A DNA stretch of 64,000 nucleotides from Massilia sp. Root418 (lineage in GTDB: Bacteria > Pseudomonadota > Gammaproteobacteria > Burkholderiales > Burkholderiaceae_D), in assembly GCF_001425265.1 (NCBI RefSeq), contig NZ_LMEC01000001.1, positions 764,036-828,035 of the forward strand. Direction: 5' to 3'. This document shows positions 33,548 to 42,302 of this stretch, piece after piece; the first letter of the stretch is position 1, and each line of letters opens with the position of its first letter. Under the pieces are notes generated by a model. That model saw only the letters and a program-made list of their open reading frames with translations. It had not been told where the DNA came from and searched no databases. A program made the translations under genes and the position numbers.

Positions 33548-34927
33548 TCACGCCGCCACGCGCAACAGCACCGACGCATGCGGCGCCAGCGCCTGCCGCA
33601 CAACGCCGCGCACCGGCGCGAGATCCCGGCGCAGCCACAGGTCGCGCAGCGCCACCGTCTTGTCTCCCAGATTCAGGCGCGACAGGTCGAACGCAATCTC
33701 GGCCGGCGCATCCTCCGTGTTAAACAGCGCCAGGTAGTGGACGGGCTGGACGCCGTCCGCACGGGCGCTCCAGATGCGCGTGCCCGGATCGGCGCGGTGC
33801 GGATGATTCTGCCGGCTCTTCTGGTTGACAGCGATGACTTCCGGATTGGTCAGCAAGGCGAGCGTGGCGGCGTCCAGCTTGCGCAGGTCGCCACCCATGA
33901 TGAGCGGCGAGCGCGCGATGCTCCATAAGGTCATCAGCGTCTGCTGCTCGTCCGGCGTGAACTTGGTGTCCCGCTCGCCCATCGCCAGGCGGCCCAGGGG
34001 CAGCATGTCGGCGTCCGGCCAGGCGTTTTCCGCCATGTAGGGGTTCCAGTTTTCGAGGCGCTGGAACTGCTCCTTCAGCAGTTTCCATTCGTCCCAAAAG
34101 TCGTCCGAGATGCGCCACAGCTGCGCGTAGTGCGGCACGTGGCTGGCCCATTTCAGATCGGTCTCGCCGGGCGAGAGGCTGAGCGTCATGGCGCGGCCCG
34201 ATGCCAGGATGGCTTTGTGCGCCGCTTCGATCTGGCGCCAGTTCTTGTCATACGGGCGCGACATGTCGTCCATCTTGACGAAGTCGACGCCCCAGGACGC
34301 GTACAGCTTGAAAATCGAATTGTAGTATTCCTGCGCGCCGGGCTTGGTCATGTCGATGCCGTACATGTCCCCATTCCAGTCGCAGGTGGAGCTGGTGTCG
34401 GCAATATCCCGGGCGCGCAGGCCGGTGCCCAGGATGGCCGTGTTCATCCGCACCGCCTGGCGCGGTATGCCGCGCATGACGTGGATGCCGAATTTCATTC
34501 CCATGCGGTGGATCTGGCCGGCCAGGGCCTTGAATCCCCCGCCCGTGCCGGCGGACGGAAACCGGTTCGGCGCCGGCATCAGGCGGCCGTATTCGTCCAT
34601 CGTCAATTCGGCGTCCTTGCGGTACTCGTAGCCGGTCGCATTGGGCTCATACCACTGGATGTCGACCGTGAATATGTCGTAGCCCGACGGCAGCAGCTTG
34701 TGCGCCATGATGCGCGCATTCTCAAGCACCTGCGCCTCGGTGATGGTGGTGGCGAAGGAGTTCCAGCTGTTCCAGCCCATCGGCGGCGTGGGCGCCAGCG
34801 GCCGCTTGCCGGCGGATTTTGACGTTGCCGCGGACGTTGCGGCGGACGTTGCGCCGCGCGCCGCGACGGGCAAGGCGGCGGCAGCCGCTGCGGCGGCGAG
34901 GAGTTGACGGCGAGGCAGGTTTATCAT
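33548..34927 (-). CDS. Secreted GH27 alpha-galactosidase (or beta-L-arabinopyranosidase)
   Basis: 459 residues with a twin-arginine-like signal (PRRQLLAAAAAAAALPVAARGA), then a short TSAATSAATS repeat. GH27 barrel: APTPPMGWNSWNSF, YDIFTVDIQWYEP, GMKFGIHVMRGIPRQAV, DFVKMDD with Asp220 as likely nucleophile, WRISDDFWDEW with the acid/base Asp (275 or 276), and SPLIMGGDLRKLD. The usual K-Y-D of GH27 is K-M-D here, seen in bacterial subgroups. GH27 includes alpha-galactosidases and beta-L-arabinopyranosidases; sequence alone does not decide. First gene of the leftward GH27-GH29-esterase set, divergent from the GH31 gene. Confidence 0.87.
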   Translation of the reverse strand: MINLPRRQLLAAAAAAAALPVAARGATSAATSAATSKSAGKRPLAPTPPMGWNSWNSFATTITEAQVLENARIMAHKLLPSGYDIFTVDIQWYEPNATGYEYRKDAELTMDEYGRLMPAPNRFPSAGTGGGFKALAGQIHRMGMKFGIHVMRGIPRQAVRMNTAILGTGLRARDIADTSSTCDWNGDMYGIDMTKPGAQEYYNSIFKLYASWGVDFVKMDDMSRPYDKNWRQIEAAHKAILASGRAMTLSLSPGETDLKWASHVPHYAQLWRISDDFWDEWKLLKEQFQRLENWNPYMAENAWPDADMLPLGRLAMGERDTKFTPDEQQTLMTLWSIARSPLIMGGDLRKLDAATLALLTNPEVIAVNQKSRQNHPHRADPGTRIWSARADGVQPVHYLALFNTEDAPAEIAFDLSRLNLGDKTVALRDLWLRRDLAPVRGVVRQALAPHASVLLRVAA

Positions 34928-35070
34928 GAAGTGTCTATTGGTGATCAGGATTCAAGGGGGGTATTCCGGTGCCGGACAGGATAGCGCGGCCGGCGATCCC
35001 GATCGATTGCGAATTTCACCAAGCCGGCGACAAAAACGCTCAATGCCCGTCCCACGCTGCGATGCTGTTT

Positions 35071-35080
35071 TCGATATCGA
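35071..35080. promoter_or_regulatory. Short palindrome in the GH27/GH31 divergent promoter region
   Basis: TCGATATCGA, a perfect 10-bp palindrome about 125 bases before the GH31 start and 145 before the GH27 start, in a locally AT-rich part of the divergent promoter. Ten bases can arise by chance, so this is only a pointer. Confidence 0.25.
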
Positions 35081-35203
35081 TAATGGAAAATTTGGAATTG
35101 GCGGGGAAAGGGATATCCTGCTAAGTTCCGGTTCAGCCTAGCGCACAGCTCGCATCAGCAGCCCAATTCATACAAAAACATTGCTACCTCACTGGGGAGA
35201 TAA

Positions 35204-38119
35204 ATGGGAAATCACACCGCGCTACCAGCCTTCGCGCTGCTGGCCGTCTTCGCGGCAGTCGCCAACGCGAAACCGCCTGCAGGCCTCGACCCCAACGGCC
35301 ACCTGGTGCAGCTCGCGGCCCCGGCCACTCCGTTTTCCTACTCGCCGATCGAGCACGGCGTGCAGGTCCGGGTGGCCGGGATGACCAAGAACGTGATCTT
35401 CTACGGTCCCACCACGGTCCGCGTGAATACGGCGCTCGCCGAAAACTACTGGCGCCATCCCAGCATCGTTGTGACGGGCAAGCCCGCCGCCATCGCTTTC
35501 AGGACGCGCGACAGCGCCGACAACCTGACGCTGGAAAGCAAAGCGCTGCACATCGTCATCGACAAATCGACCGGCGCCATCACCTTCAAGGATGCGAAAG
35601 GCAAGGTCTACACGCGCGAAAACCAGGCGGTGCCGCAGACCCTGAAAAAGATCGAGGTGGCCGGCGCGCCGACTTACGAAGCGCAGAACACATTCACGCT
35701 CAAGCCCGATGAAGGCATCTACGGCTTCGGCTTCGTCGGCGAAGGCGAACTGAATCGCCGCAACAAGGAACTGCAGCTGGTGCAGACCAATATCGGTATC
35801 GTCATCCCGGTCATGATGTCCTCGGAACGCTACGGCATCCTGTGGGACACGTATTCAAAGATGCGCTTCAAGGACTCGGCCGAAGGCGCCTCCCTGTGGG
35901 CGGAAAGCGCGCCGGGCGGCGTGGACTACTACTTCATGGCCGGCGACACGCTGGACCAGGTGGTGGCTGCCTACCGCGGCCTCACCGGCGCGGCGCCGAT
36001 GTATCCGAAGCAGGCCTTCGGCCTGTTCATGAGCAAGGAGCGCTACGAGACGCAGGCACGCCTGCTGGAAGTGGCACAAACCTTCCGCAAGGAGCAGTTC
36101 CCGCTCGACTACATCGTGCAGGACTGGCAGTACTGGGGCAGCGATAAGGATGGCAGCTGGAGCGGCATGACCTGGAACAGCGAACGCTTCCCCGATCCCA
36201 AAGGCATGACCAAGGCCCTGCACGACATGCATTTGAAGCTCATGGTGTCCATCTGGCCTTCGATCGGCAACGATACGGCGCTGGCCAAGGAGCTCGATCA
36301 ACAGGGCCTGCGCTTCGAACCGCTGCACTGGATCTCGAAGAAAGCCCGCATCTACGACGCGTTCAGCCCAGAAGGCCGCAAGATCTACTTCAAGCACGTG
36401 AAACAGGGCCTGCTTGACGCCGGCGTGGACGCGCTGTGGATGGACGGCACCGAAGTGGAAGTCGGCACGGCGGCCCATAGCGCCGCAGACAACGAGCGCG
36501 ACATCAAAGGCCTCGGCACCAATGCCCTGGGCGACTTCACCCGCTACCTCAACCCCTACTCCCTGATGACCACCCTGGGCACGTACGAAGGGCAACGCGG
36601 CACCAGCAACCGGCGCGCCCTGACCCTGACGCGCTCGGCCTGGGCCGGCGCGCAAAGGACGGCCGCCACTTCGTGGTCCGGCGATACGCGCGCCAGCTGG
36701 AAGACCCTGCAGGAGCAGATCAACGGCGGCGTCAACGTCACCATCACCGGCAACCCGTACTGGACCCAGGATACCGCCGGCTTCTTCGTCAGCGATTTCC
36801 CCGGCGGCGAGAAGAACGCCTCCTACCGCGAGCTGTATGCGCGCTGGCTGCAATACGCCGCCTTCAATCCGCTCATGCGCATCCACGGCACCAACGTCGA
36901 GCGCGAACCCTACATCTTCAAGCAGTCCGATCCCGACATGTACAAAGCGCTGCGGGACGCCGTCCACCTGCGCTACCGGCTGCTGCCCTATATCTACAGC
37001 CTGGGCTGGAAGGTCACCCACGACGGCTACACGATGATGCGCGCCCTGCCGATGGATTTCCCGGACGACCGCAAAGTCCACAACATCGACGACGCTTTCC
37101 AGTTCGGGCCCTCCTTCCTGGTCCATCCGGTAACGCGGCAGATGTACCGCATGCCGCCGCCGCCCGCCACCACCATCCCGGCGACGGCGCTGCGCACGCC
37201 GGACGGCAAGCCGGGGCTGGCCGGCCAGTTCTTCGACGGCCGCAGCTTTGAAACGCCGAAGGGCCGGACCGTGGACGCCACCATCGACTTCCAGTGGCCA
37301 GGCCCGCCGCTGGCGGACATTCCGGCCGGACTGGCCAGCCTGGAGAACTTCTCCGCGCGCTGGACCGGGTCCATCGTGGCGCCTGAAAGCGGCGAATATG
37401 AGCTGGGGGTGGAAGGCGACGATGGCTATCGCCTGTTCATCGACGGCAAGCTGGCCGTCGAGGACTGGAAAACAGGCGGCAGGCGCTATGCCGGCGCAAA
37501 GGTCACCCTGAAGCAGGGCCAGAGCCTGCCGGTCAAGCTGGAATACTACCAGGGCCTGTCGGACCGCAACCTGCGCCTGGCCTGGCGCACGCCGTCGCAG
37601 ATCGCCAGCGCGGCGAAGGCTGCGGGCGTGCCCGACACCACCATGCAGACCTACCTGCCCGCCGGCACGGACTGGTACGACTTCTGGACCCATGAGCGCT
37701 TCAGCGGCAGCCAGACGGTGAGCAAGCAGGTCCCGCTCGACGTGTTCCCGCTGTACGTGCGCGCCGGCGCCATCGTGCCGATGGGGCCTGTCGTCCAATA
37801 CGCCACCGAGCGTCCCGACGCGCCGTACGAGATCCGCGTCTATCCCGGCGCCGACGGCAAGTTCACCGTCTACGAAGATGACAACGAAACCTACGACTAC
37901 GAAAAGGGCCGCTACGCCACCTACGAACTGACCTGGAACGACGCCGCCAAATCCCTTTCCGTCGGCGCCCGCAAAGGCGCTTATCCTGGCCTGCTCAAGA
38001 CGCGCACATTGAACGTGGTCCTGGTCAGCCCCGCGAACGCCACGGCGATCGAACCGGCAGGCGCGACGAAGTCGATCACCTATACGGGCAAACCGGTGTC
38101 GGTGACGTTCCAGCCGTGA
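35204..38119 (+). CDS. Secreted GH31 glycosidase with inserted PA14 domain (alpha-xylosidase-like)
   Basis: 971 residues; GGGGAGA precedes the ATG. Signal peptide (1-22, AVFAAVANA). GH31 core: EGIYGFGFVGEGELNRRNKE, DYIVQDWQYWG, ALWMDGTE with nucleophile Asp414, and SWSGDTRASW with acid/base Asp494. Residues about 666-805 are a PA14 domain (GQFFDGRSFETPKG, VEGDDGYRLFIDGKLAVEDW, LEYYQGLSDRNLRLAW) inserted before the C-terminal beta region. A PA14 insert at this place is known from the Cellvibrio japonicus alpha-xylosidase Xyl31A, where it extends the site toward long xyloglucan oligosaccharides. Alpha-xylosidase is therefore the best guess, with the divergent fucosidase, galactosidase and esterase as supporting context. 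Confidence 0.88.
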   Translation: MGNHTALPAFALLAVFAAVANAKPPAGLDPNGHLVQLAAPATPFSYSPIEHGVQVRVAGMTKNVIFYGPTTVRVNTALAENYWRHPSIVVTGKPAAIAFRTRDSADNLTLESKALHIVIDKSTGAITFKDAKGKVYTRENQAVPQTLKKIEVAGAPTYEAQNTFTLKPDEGIYGFGFVGEGELNRRNKELQLVQTNIGIVIPVMMSSERYGILWDTYSKMRFKDSAEGASLWAESAPGGVDYYFMAGDTLDQVVAAYRGLTGAAPMYPKQAFGLFMSKERYETQARLLEVAQTFRKEQFPLDYIVQDWQYWGSDKDGSWSGMTWNSERFPDPKGMTKALHDMHLKLMVSIWPSIGNDTALAKELDQQGLRFEPLHWISKKARIYDAFSPEGRKIYFKHVKQGLLDAGVDALWMDGTEVEVGTAAHSAADNERDIKGLGTNALGDFTRYLNPYSLMTTLGTYEGQRGTSNRRALTLTRSAWAGAQRTAATSWSGDTRASWKTLQEQINGGVNVTITGNPYWTQDTAGFFVSDFPGGEKNASYRELYARWLQYAAFNPLMRIHGTNVEREPYIFKQSDPDMYKALRDAVHLRYRLLPYIYSLGWKVTHDGYTMMRALPMDFPDDRKVHNIDDAFQFGPSFLVHPVTRQMYRMPPPPATTIPATALRTPDGKPGLAGQFFDGRSFETPKGRTVDATIDFQWPGPPLADIPAGLASLENFSARWTGSIVAPESGEYELGVEGDDGYRLFIDGKLAVEDWKTGGRRYAGAKVTLKQGQSLPVKLEYYQGLSDRNLRLAWRTPSQIASAAKAAGVPDTTMQTYLPAGTDWYDFWTHERFSGSQTVSKQVPLDVFPLYVRAGAIVPMGPVVQYATERPDAPYEIRVYPGADGKFTVYEDDNETYDYEKGRYATYELTWNDAAKSLSVGARKGAYPGLLKTRTLNVVLVSPANATAIEPAGATKSITYTGKPVSVTFQP

Positions 38120-38513
38120 TCGGCCGCCAGCGTCCACGCGTCGCGTGCCGGTCTTGCTGAACAAACACTGGCCGGCCAATGGCGGGCGTGCTCATCCGGC
38201 GTGCGGCTGCACTCTGCGTCCGCCGGAGGTGAGCACACGCTCGACCACGCTTGCCGGAACCGCCCGTTGCCGAAGATACCGTTGGGCCTCGTCAAAGCCT
38301 GCCACAACCTGCAGCGCCAGCGCATGCTGCACTATGGCCGCAGTCCTGGTATCGACTCTATGCTCGCGCACGGCGAAATCGCGTCGTTCCACAGCCTCCT
38401 CCGCCCCATCCAAATGCAGTTGTCATCATCAAGATTAGCATGTTTCCGCCAGTCTGCAGGCCGCCAAGCGATCCGCTGCCAGGCGCGGCCCCCGGCCCTG
38501 TACGCCGACGGAC
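38120..38513. other. Intergenic stretch with at most one small gene
   Basis: Between the convergent GH31 and small-protein genes. Apart from the doubtful leftward gene at 38192-38413 I see no terminator with a T tract, repeat or RNA gene here. Confidence 0.4.
38192..38413 (-). CDS. Possible small hypothetical protein
   Basis: 73 residues: a charged N-terminus (MDGAEEAVERRDFAVREHRV), a hydrophobic helix (TAAIVQHALALQVVAGFDEA) and QRYLRQRAVPASVVERVLTSG. The pattern of a short helical protein ending in a ...Y-L-R-x-x-x-V-P-x-x-V-x-x-R-V-L motif is seen in small proteobacterial proteins. No convincing ribosome binding site (TTTGG only). Could be spurious. Confidence 0.4.
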   Translation of the reverse strand: MDGAEEAVERRDFAVREHRVDTRTAAIVQHALALQVVAGFDEAQRYLRQRAVPASVVERVLTSGGRRVQPHAG

Positions 38514-38828
38514 CTAGCTTCCCTTCATCACCTCAAATTCCATGGAGGCATTGCGCTCCTCGCTCGCTTCGATGGGATTCATGGCGTCGTCCACCGAGGC
38601 CGCGGCGCGCTCAGCGGCCACGATGTGCTCGACCGCGCTGGTGAAAAACTCGTCTTGCTCGGCTTCGGTTGGCGGGTCCAGCATATCCTTGAGCATCGCG
38701 GTCAATTCTTTCGCATCGATGGGTTCACGATTCTGCTTGCGTTGCTTGATGTAATGCCGGACGGCGGCATCCTGTCCCTCGGTGAGGGGCAGGCCGCCAA
38801 ACGTCTGGCCGGGGTCGATCTCTTTCAT
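38514..38828 (-). CDS. Small acidic hypothetical protein
   Basis: 104 residues from the ATG at 38828, chosen because GGAGG stands eight bases upstream. Acidic and helical: MKEIDPGQTFGGLPLTEGQD, then IKQRKQNREPIDAKELTAMLKDMLDPPTEAEQDEFFTSAVEHIVAAERAA. No signal peptide, membrane segment or known domain. The composition suggests a cytoplasmic protein. It is one of several small unknown genes clustered between 38.2 and 39.8 kb. Confidence 0.65.
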   Translation of the reverse strand: MKEIDPGQTFGGLPLTEGQDAAVRHYIKQRKQNREPIDAKELTAMLKDMLDPPTEAEQDEFFTSAVEHIVAAERAAASVDDAMNPIEASEERNASMEFEVMKGS

Positions 38829-39172
38829 GGTGACGTCCTCCACCAATGACATGGCGCCAGTGTACCCCTATCGTGACAAGCTTGTGCTGCCGGGGCAAAC
38901 GTATGGCGCGCCGCCCTGCCCCCGCCTTGCCTGGCAAGGATTCGCGCGACAGCCGCACCCGGCCATGGCAGGCGCGCCCTGTCGGTTTCTTGCTAGCGTC
39001 ACATTATGAATGCCGAGCAGGAACATGCCGGCGTTGGCGATGGCTGCCGCGCTATACAGTTGGACAAAATCGGCGCATGCTGCGTGTGCAATCGGCCTTG
39101 TGCGATTTCGTCAGAAGGCCATATTGCGTCCTGCCGCATGCATCCCAGACCGCTAGCCATACGAGGTATACC
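38829..39172. other. Intergenic stretch without a recognisable gene
   Basis: Contains the divergent promoter region of the two flanking small genes. I see no credible coding frame with a ribosome binding site, no hairpin with a T tract and no repeat. The last 12 bases before 39173 hold the ACGAGG ribosome binding site. Confidence 0.4.
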
Positions 39173-39346
39173 ATGAACAAGGCTGCCAGCAACGCCGCTG
39201 CACCGAAACTGCCGCCAGGCAGCGTAGCGTCTTCCAAGCCGGAAGGCCATCAAGATGCGGCGCTCGACGAGGGCCTGGACGAGACTTTCCCGGCCAGCGA
39301 TCCAGTGGCAATTTCCATTCCCAAACCTTCGAGCAGCCCCTTGTAG
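39173..39346 (+). CDS. Small conserved-type protein with a DETFPASDP motif
   Basis: 57 residues starting MNKAASNAAAPKLPPGSVAS; ACGAGG precedes the ATG. The second half, ALDEGLDETFPASDPVAISIPKP, matches a motif found at the end of many very short proteobacterial proteins of unknown function. Disordered and proline-rich. No partner is evident from the neighbours. Confidence 0.65.
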   Translation: MNKAASNAAAPKLPPGSVASSKPEGHQDAALDEGLDETFPASDPVAISIPKPSSSPL

Positions 39347-39567
39347 CGCGATTACGCCTCCGCTGGGCGCGATTGGCCTCACAAACGCGCGTATGGCTGC
39401 GTGGCAGAGCGCTTGCCTGTCCGTTGCGGAAATGTCGAAGCGCCTCGGGCCATGGCCCGAGCCAGCGTCAAGCCCAGGCAGGCGGCGGCTCCTTACCGGC
39501 CGCCGCATTCATGATGCCGCCTGCCCGTGCATCAGGCCACGATTGCAACCACTTCAGCGAAGCACAC

Positions 39568-39834
39568 ATGACCGAACCCAAGTACGCAACCTCCACCCAG
39601 CGGCATTTCGCCGGTGACTACCGCCTGGAGTATGCCTCCCACGCCGGACCGAAGCCGGGCGAATGGTACGGCAGCTTCCGCGTCTGGAAAGGTGGCGTCG
39701 AGATTGCCTGCGCCACCCTGAACACCCCGTGCGGCGGCCCAGTTCTGGCGCAAACCATGGCACACAACGTTGGTTTGGGCGTGGTGGAGACCGACCGCAG
39801 GCAGCTCGCCCCGGGTAGTGCCAGCGCGAATTGA
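39568..39834 (+). CDS. Small hypothetical protein
   Basis: 88 residues from the ATG at 39568: MTEPKYATSTQRHFAGDYRL, then EYASHAGPKPGEWYGSFRVWKGGVEIACATLNTPCGGPVLAQTMAHNVGLGVVETD. The first half reads as a small beta sheet of the kind seen in stand-alone stress or housekeeping proteins of this clade. An upstream extension in frame is possible but lacks a better ribosome binding site. No known domain. Confidence 0.5.
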   Translation: MTEPKYATSTQRHFAGDYRLEYASHAGPKPGEWYGSFRVWKGGVEIACATLNTPCGGPVLAQTMAHNVGLGVVETDRRQLAPGSASAN

Positions 39835-39884
39835 CGGCCTTGCAGCCGGCGGGTCTTGCGCGCCGTGGCGCGCCAGCCATCGCC

Positions 39885-40616
39885 CTACCCCCAAAGCCGG
39901 CCGCCGTTTTCGCGGTCGACGATTGCCCGACTGCTGACGCTTGTTCGTAGCAGCATGGCGGCGACCGAGAAGTTCCATGCGGCGTGCACGCCAAAAATCG
40001 CCATCAGGCTGGCTGGGGTGAGGCGCATCTCCACCAACAGGATAATGAGGGCGGGCAGCACGCCTGCAACCAGCCCCACCGAGGCGCACCAGCGCGACCA
40101 AGGCAAAACGGAGGCGGACAACAAAGCGTATGACCACATCAACAATGCCGCGCACATCGACAACAAGCCGGCCTTGGTCAGCACCTGAATCACCGTGCCG
40201 ATGACGCGTAGCACGATGTGGACAACCTCGATATCGCCTTGAGGCGAAGCGATGAACTGGCGCGCCAGTTGGGGCACGACAAAACCGTCCAGCAACATGG
40301 CACCAACAACGAGGACACAGCCGCACGCATATGCCGCGATCGCGGCAATCACGGACGGGCGTCCGCTCCCCAACAGCGCGCCGAAAACCGCAAACCCTGC
40401 CGCCAACAACGCCAGCATCACAATCAGCGCGCCGTGCACCAGGCCGTCCGCCATTTGCACCGACGCGATTTGCGCGATGCTTTCCTGGACCGGAACGGTT
40501 CTGCTCACGACGGGGTGATGAAACAAGGCGACCAGCGCAAGCGCGGTGGTGCAGGCGATAGCACTCGCCGCGCGCCGGCGGGTTGACGCGAGCGGAGGGG
40601 TAGTATGAGTACGCAT
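39885..40616 (-). CDS. Integral membrane protein, about six transmembrane helices
   Basis: 243 residues. Hydrophobic segments at about 20-35, 60-82, 88-112, 135-165, 175-200 and 205-225, with a basic N-terminus (MRTHTTPPLASTRRRAAS). No catalytic motif or named family recognised. It is divergent from a TetR gene with a 127-base gap, a layout typical of a regulator controlling its neighbour. Function unknown. Confidence 0.7.
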   Translation of the reverse strand: MRTHTTPPLASTRRRAASAIACTTALALVALFHHPVVSRTVPVQESIAQIASVQMADGLVHGALIVMLALLAAGFAVFGALLGSGRPSVIAAIAAYACGCVLVVGAMLLDGFVVPQLARQFIASPQGDIEVVHIVLRVIGTVIQVLTKAGLLSMCAALLMWSYALLSASVLPWSRWCASVGLVAGVLPALIILLVEMRLTPASLMAIFGVHAAWNFSVAAMLLRTSVSSRAIVDRENGGRLWG

Positions 40617-40743
40617 GGGGTTCCTTTGCTTTATGATTGGAGCCCCAGTAATATCATTGGCATCGCATCAGATGGCGGAGCGTTTTCCCTGCTCATCCGA
40701 TAGCGGACAAAACCACCGCAATATCCGTCATTGAGAGGCCCAA

Positions 40744-41280
40744 GTGCTTGATCATCTGCAGGACCGCCGCAGCCAGCGCACCCGTGCGGCGCTCAACACC
40801 GCGTTTCTGGAATTGCTGATGGAGCAGGGCTATGAGGCGCTCAAGCTCTCTGCCGTTGCGCAGCGCGCGAACGTGGGCCGCTCAACATGCTATGAACACT
40901 ATCGGACCAAGCACGACTTATTGAAGGCCAGTATCGCCGCGCCGTTTTCCACCCTGGCCGACTTGGCCGGCGACTCCGCGCAGGACGAGAACGTTAGTGT
41001 CTTGCTTCGCCATTTCCGCGACAACCAGCACGTGGCGCGCGTCCTGCTCGCCTGGCCGACCAGGCCCCTGCTCGGCGACACATTGGCAGCCGCGATCGCG
41101 CTGCGCCTCGAACGCCATCCCCCCACCCTGCTCAGCCTGCCCATTGTGGTGCTCGCGCGCCAGATTGCGGATGCCCAGCTCTCGCTGCTCGACAGCTGGC
41201 TCACCGGGCGCCAGCGGTTTGAGCTGGACGTGGCGGCCAACGCGCTCAGGCTAAGTACCCGGGCGCTGGCACAGCATTAG
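40744..41280 (+). CDS. TetR/AcrR family transcriptional regulator
   Basis: 178 residues from a GTG start with GAGAGG upstream. Helix-turn-helix: RTRAALNTAFLELLMEQGYEALKLSAVAQRANVGRSTCYEHYRTKHDLLKA. The C-terminal domain matches the TetR C-terminal type common in small regulators of membrane proteins. Divergent from the membrane protein at 39885-40616, its likely target. Its stop overlaps the astA stop by 4 bases. In the intergenic region TCCG-N4-CGGA is the only symmetric element seen. Confidence 0.85.
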   Translation: MLDHLQDRRSQRTRAALNTAFLELLMEQGYEALKLSAVAQRANVGRSTCYEHYRTKHDLLKASIAAPFSTLADLAGDSAQDENVSVLLRHFRDNQHVARVLLAWPTRPLLGDTLAAAIALRLERHPPTLLSLPIVVLARQIADAQLSLLDSWLTGRQRFELDVAANALRLSTRALAQH

Positions 41281-42302
41281 CTCACCCGCACAGCACAGGC
41301 GCGTGCGCCCTCGGCCAGCCCGAGCCGTTGCATCGCCGGACGCGTGATCTGCAAGGTATCGTCGAGGAATTTGCCGTGCGCCAGGGTGGCGCGGAAATCT
41401 GCGCGGGCCATGTTGGCGACCAGGCAGGCCTCGCCCTCGCTGCCCGCATCGCCGCGCAGCGCCACATTGAGCGCCGACACCACGGAGCGCAGCATGGCGA
41501 CACGCGCCTCCGCGATGGGGCCGCCATCGAAGATGTCCACGTAGGAATCCACGTCGAACCCTTCCGCTACCAGCATGCCGAACGGCAGTTCGCCATCCGG
41601 ATGCAACTGCCCCATGGCCCATTGGGCGTCATTGGACAGCAGCGACACATACACAGGCATGCGCGGCATCAGCTCGGCAATGAAACTCTTGGAACGCCCG
41701 CCCGTGCGCTGCTCGGCCTCGGGAAACGGCATCTTGAAGAAGCGGTGGCCCAGCGCGTCCCACACCGGGCTGTTCCCCTCGTCGTCGCACAGGCCGGGAT
41801 TTTCCGCGCCTATCCGTTCCGCGAACAGGTGCGGGTAGTTGCGGATGAACACCAGGCGGCCGCGCGACAGCAGCTGCGGCGCCAGCGTGCCGCTGTACGC
41901 GGGCTCGATGTAGAAGGAACTGAGCAAGGTGTGGCCGGACAGGTCTTCACACAGGCGCAAGGTGTGCTCGCGATTGGTGATGCCCAGCTCCTCGCTCGCG
42001 TGTGCGAGAAACTCGTTCCGGTAGCAGTAGAAGCGGCCATCCGAGGCGGCGCTGGCAACGATGCCGCTGGTGCCCACCACGCGCCCGGCCCGCAGATCCT
42101 CCAGCACAAAGTGGTAAATTTCATCGCCGTTCAACGCTTCGCTGCCGGCAAAGGCGAGCAGCGAACGTTCGATACGCGCCGCCAGCCGGGCACGGTCGGG
42201 TTTCAAGGTACGGATGCCGAATGTCGCCGCCTTGGAAAATGTCTCGATGGCGTCGAGATCATCCAGGGTTGCCGGGCGCAACAGGTAGTCCAGGTGATTC
42301 AT
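41277..42302 (-). CDS. astA: Arginine N-succinyltransferase
   Basis: 341 residues, the normal AstA length. The start MNHLDYLLRPATLDDLDAIE is typical, followed by FGIRTLKPDR, GTSGIVASAA, LSSFYIEPAYSG, GLCDDEGNSPVWDALGHRFF, MPFPEAEQ and the C-terminal YVDIFDGGP. AstA transfers succinyl from succinyl-CoA to arginine, the first step of the AST pathway; the rest of the ast operon is not here. The ATG overlaps the upstream regulator's stop (ATGA) and has GAGGAG upstream. Its presence ties this block to arginine catabolism. Confidence 0.93.
   Translation of the reverse strand: MNHLDYLLRPATLDDLDAIETFSKAATFGIRTLKPDRARLAARIERSLLAFAGSEALNGDEIYHFVLEDLRAGRVVGTSGIVASAASDGRFYCYRNEFLAHASEELGITNREHTLRLCEDLSGHTLLSSFYIEPAYSGTLAPQLLSRGRLVFIRNYPHLFAERIGAENPGLCDDEGNSPVWDALGHRFFKMPFPEAEQRTGGRSKSFIAELMPRMPVYVSLLSNDAQWAMGQLHPDGELPFGMLVAEGFDVDSYVDIFDGGPIAEARVAMLRSVVSALNVALRGDAGSEGEACLVANMARADFRATLAHGKFLDDTLQITRPAMQRLGLAEGARACAVRVS

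Noticed and set aside
34870..34900. Tandem-like repeats in the Ala/Thr-rich start of the GH27 protein as a mobile or regulatory repeat
   Set aside because: It is low-complexity linker coding sequence after the signal peptide.
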